Shown piece after piece: positions 61,629-64,000 of a stretch of 64,000 nt of DNA. A model generated the notes under the pieces. That model was given only the letters and a program-made list of their open reading frames with translations, did no database searches and had not been told where the DNA came from. The translations under genes and the position numbers were made by a program. Positions within the stretch are counted from its first letter, which is position 1, and every line of letters starts with the position of its first letter. Source of the DNA: Vibrio sp. 05-20-BW147 (lineage in GTDB: Bacteria > Pseudomonadota > Gammaproteobacteria > Enterobacterales > Vibrionaceae); NCBI RefSeq assembly GCF_013369385.1, contig NZ_SZTO01000011.1:62001-126000 (forward strand). Direction: 5' to 3'.

Positions 61629-63428
61629 ATGTTATCGACATCCGACACTATTAGCCGCTCCTGGCTTTTAACACAAGCAAAAAAACACAAATCTAAGCTT
61701 GTGTTTGCGAACCTCATTGCCATTGTTGCCACTTTGGTTAGCGTCCCTATTCCTCTACTCATGCCACTCATGGTTGACGAAGTGTTACTTGATCAACCTG
61801 GTAAAGGATTGGCAGCCATGAATACCCTATTGCCTCAAGCCTGGCAAACACCGACAGGGTATATCTTCTTGACTTTGCTACTGGTGATCCTGATGCGTAT
61901 CACCAGCCAAGCATTAAACATTTTACAGAGCCGCCAGTTCACCTTGGTCTCAAAAACCATTACTTATCAAATGCGCGCTAAGATGATCGATAAACTCGGT
62001 CGCATCAGTATTCGTCAATATGAAACTCGAGGTAGCGGAGGCATCAATGCGCACCTCATCACAGACATCGAGACCATTGACCAATTCATCGGCAGCACCT
62101 TAGCGAAGTTCGTGATTAGCTTGCTTACCGTCATCGGCACTGCAGGTGTTCTCCTATGGCTGGAATGGCGACTTGGCCTGTTTATCCTCTTAGTCAACCC
62201 TATCGTTATTTACTTCTCTAGAAAACTAGGCAGCAAAGTTAAACATCTCAAAAAGCGCGAAAACCAAGCATTTGAGCAGTTTCAAAATCGCTTAGTTGAA
62301 ACCCTTGATGGCATTTATCAATTGAGAGCAGCCAATAAAGAACGAGAGTTTCTCTCTGAGCTCAAACAGCAAGCTGATCAAGTCCGACTCAACGCAGACA
62401 AATATGCTTGGCAATCCGAAGCCGCGGGTAGAGTCTCCTTTTTGCTCTTTTTGCTTGGTTTTGAGCTGTTTCGTGCCGTTGCGATGCTCATGGTGCTCTT
62501 TAGTGATCTCACTATTGGTCAAATTTTTGCTGTTTTTGGTTATCTTTGGTTCATGCTGACTCCGGTTCAAGAACTGCTCGGTATCCAGTTTTCTTGGTAT
62601 AGCGCGAAAGCGGCGCTTACCCGCATCAACGCGCTTTTGGAACTGGAGGAAGAGTATAGACCTGAGTCGAAAGTCAATCCTTTCACTGATGGCAAAGAAA
62701 TTGATGTTTCTGTCGAAAATGTCAGCTTCTCTTACAACCGTGAAACCACTGTATTAAATCAGTTGAATTTACGAATCCCTGCGGGAAAGAAAGTCGCGCT
62801 GGTTGGTGCCAGCGGTGGCGGGAAGTCCACACTAATTCAACTGCTAATTGGTGTGTATCGGCAAGATGGCGGTACTATTCGCTACAATAATGAATCCACA
62901 GATGACATTGGATTTGAGCTGATTCGAGAAAAAATTGCTGTTGTATTACAACAACCTATACTATTTAATGACAGCCTGAGGCATAATCTGACCCTTGGTG
63001 GTGACTATGACGAAAGCACGCTTTGGCAAGCGTTGGAAATTGCTCAGTTACAAGATGTCATCACGCAACTGACGGATGGTTTAGAAACTCAAGTGGGCCG
63101 CAACGGTATTCGTTTATCCGGAGGCCAAAGACAGCGTTTAGCCATTGCTCGCATGGTATTGAGTGATCCTCAATTCGTGATTTTGGACGAAGCGACGTCA
63201 GCGCTAGACACGGCAACAGAAGCCGCGCTGCATAAAGCGTTGAACGAATATTTGAAAGGTAGGACAACCCTAATCGTTGCACATAGGTTGTCAGCGGTTA
63301 AACAAGCGGATTTGATCTATGTATTGGAAGATGGGCAAGTTACACAAACAGGGACACACACCGAGTTGGTTGAACAAGACGGCCTCTACCAAACGCTTTA
63401 TGGCAGTGTTCAATCTCACGCAAGTTGA
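61629..63428 (+). CDS. ABC exporter, fused membrane and ATPase domains
   Basis: A 599-residue half-transporter that would act as a dimer. Residues about 1-330 form the six-helix exporter domain; the ATPase domain has Walker A GASGGGKST, signature LSGGQRQR, Walker B FVILDEATSALD and the H-loop IVAHRL. The substrate is unknown; it looks more like lipid or peptide exporters than importers. It stands between msrC and the PqiA/LetA gene, which are neighbours in E. coli. No good ribosome site precedes the ATG at 61629, so the start is not certain. Confidence 0.85.
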   Translation: MLSTSDTISRSWLLTQAKKHKSKLVFANLIAIVATLVSVPIPLLMPLMVDEVLLDQPGKGLAAMNTLLPQAWQTPTGYIFLTLLLVILMRITSQALNILQSRQFTLVSKTITYQMRAKMIDKLGRISIRQYETRGSGGINAHLITDIETIDQFIGSTLAKFVISLLTVIGTAGVLLWLEWRLGLFILLVNPIVIYFSRKLGSKVKHLKKRENQAFEQFQNRLVETLDGIYQLRAANKEREFLSELKQQADQVRLNADKYAWQSEAAGRVSFLLFLLGFELFRAVAMLMVLFSDLTIGQIFAVFGYLWFMLTPVQELLGIQFSWYSAKAALTRINALLELEEEYRPESKVNPFTDGKEIDVSVENVSFSYNRETTVLNQLNLRIPAGKKVALVGASGGGKSTLIQLLIGVYRQDGGTIRYNNESTDDIGFELIREKIAVVLQQPILFNDSLRHNLTLGGDYDESTLWQALEIAQLQDVITQLTDGLETQVGRNGIRLSGGQRQRLAIARMVLSDPQFVILDEATSALDTATEAALHKALNEYLKGRTTLIVAHRLSAVKQADLIYVLEDGQVTQTGTHTELVEQDGLYQTLYGSVQSHAS

Positions 63429-63485
63429 ACATCTGCTCCTATTGACATCGATTGAGCGAAGAACACTTATTAACGAGAGGTCGCA

Positions 63486-64000
63486 ATGACCTCTCCTACT
63501 CCACAGCCAGCACCCGACCAACACAGCACTCGAATAGAAAATGTACGGCTTTGCCAAGGCTGTGAGCTCCCCGTTGACGTCATCTCTGTCAGAAAAGGAC
63601 GCAGTGCTTTTTGCCCTCGATGTGGAACCCAGCTCTATCGTGGTGGCAACCCAAGCCTTTCTGGTAACCTCGCCATCGCGATCACCTGTTTGATGCTGTT
63701 TATCCCTTCTCACTTTTTTAACTTTATCAGCATTCGACTTTTTGGCGTCATGATCCCTGCAACACTCCCATCCGGTATGTTGACTTTAATGGATGAGGGC
63801 TTTGTCGCGCTGTCTTTGCTGATCATGTTCTGTAGCTCGCTCGCTCCCTTGCTGGTTTGCAGCTCAGTGGTATTGGCTCATGTCGCACTCAAATACAAAT
63901 GGTTTAACGCCTTTAAGCATTCGCTGAATATTGTTCAAAATCTAAAGCACTGGATGATGCTCGATGTCTTCCTCGTCAGCATTGCTATTTCTTGTTTCAA
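63486..64000 (+). CDS. letA: PqiA/LetA-family membrane protein, N-terminal part
   Basis: The first 171 residues of a PqiA/YebS (LetA)-type protein; the rest is beyond the window. The ATG at 63486 follows GAGAGGT. A zinc-ribbon motif CQGC...CPRC (about residues 23-47) is followed by hydrophobic helices beginning NLAIAITCLMLFIPSHFF. LetA works with the MCE protein LetB in lipid movement across the envelope. msrC lies nearby, as yebR does beside yebS in E. coli, which supports LetA over PqiA. The end of the protein cannot be judged. Confidence 0.82.
   Translation, partial: MTSPTPQPAPDQHSTRIENVRLCQGCELPVDVISVRKGRSAFCPRCGTQLYRGGNPSLSGNLAIAITCLMLFIPSHFFNFISIRLFGVMIPATLPSGMLTLMDEGFVALSLLIMFCSSLAPLLVCSSVVLAHVALKYKWFNAFKHSLNIVQNLKHWMMLDVFLVSIAISCF

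Noticed and set aside
1..64000. Mobile element, prophage or CRISPR array
   Set aside because: No transposase, integrase, phage structural gene, spaced direct repeats or tRNA-linked attachment site was seen; gene order follows conserved Vibrio core synteny.

Overview
The window is a stretch of core chromosome from a Vibrio species, most likely the larger chromosome. The basis is gene order and protein similarity: fnr next to a complete cbb3 oxidase cluster, a FIST/hybrid-kinase pair like NosP/VpsS beside it, and the run matP - lonH(ycbZ) - fabA - rmf - uup - rlmKL - zapC - pyrD - NAD-glutamate dehydrogenase - pepN - prc - proQ - msrC, which matches my memory of Vibrio cholerae. The species cannot be fixed from the sequence alone. 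I saw no rRNA, tRNA, CRISPR array, insertion sequence or prophage.

Layout. 1-980: start of a methyl-accepting chemotaxis protein, cut by the window edge. 1107-10996: a respiratory formate dehydrogenase island. fdhD runs leftward; DUF3305, DUF3306, a multi-cluster ferredoxin, a TorD-type chaperone, a tiny Tat-signal protein, fdhA, fdhB, fdhC and a small membrane protein run rightward. 11353-13485: an ammonium transporter with a recognisable sigma-54 promoter and NtrC-like sites, then the sirtuin cobB. 13544-18622 (leftward): spermidine/putrescine importer potABC with two potD paralogues, each separated from its upstream neighbour by a strong terminator. 18997-21259: a small cluster with a Bax-type glucosaminidase. 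21329-31304 (leftward): ttcA, uspE, fnr, then ccoNOQP and its assembly genes ccoH, ccoI, ccoS and a TauE/SafE protein. 31555-34937: a small membrane protein and the overlapping NosP/VpsS-like pair. 35240-37867 (leftward): an HDOD protein, two small envelope proteins and matP. 38057-40290: lonH and fabA. 40430-54495 (leftward): rmf, DUF3466, uup, a glutaredoxin-like protein, rlmKL, zapC, pyrD, NAD-GDH and DUF2835. 54547-61501 (leftward): pepN, a frameshifted exported protein, prc, proQ and msrC. 61629-64000: an ABC exporter and the start of a PqiA/LetA-family gene.

Functionally the left half is about respiration and nitrogen or polyamine supply: formate oxidation feeding the quinone pool, a high-affinity terminal oxidase, the oxygen sensor FNR and a probable nitric oxide sensing pair. 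The right half is housekeeping: Ter organisation, unsaturated fatty acid synthesis, ribosome hibernation, 23S rRNA methylation, pyrimidine synthesis, glutamate catabolism and periplasmic proteolysis.

No wholly new system stands out. The best second looks are a ten-G tract inside fdhA, a nine-T tract where a two-part exported protein changes frame, the punctuated potABC-potD-potD layout with one diverged binding protein, a palindromic NtrC-like site inside the amt leader, two large perfect or near-perfect inverted repeats, and an orphan TolA-C-like protein.
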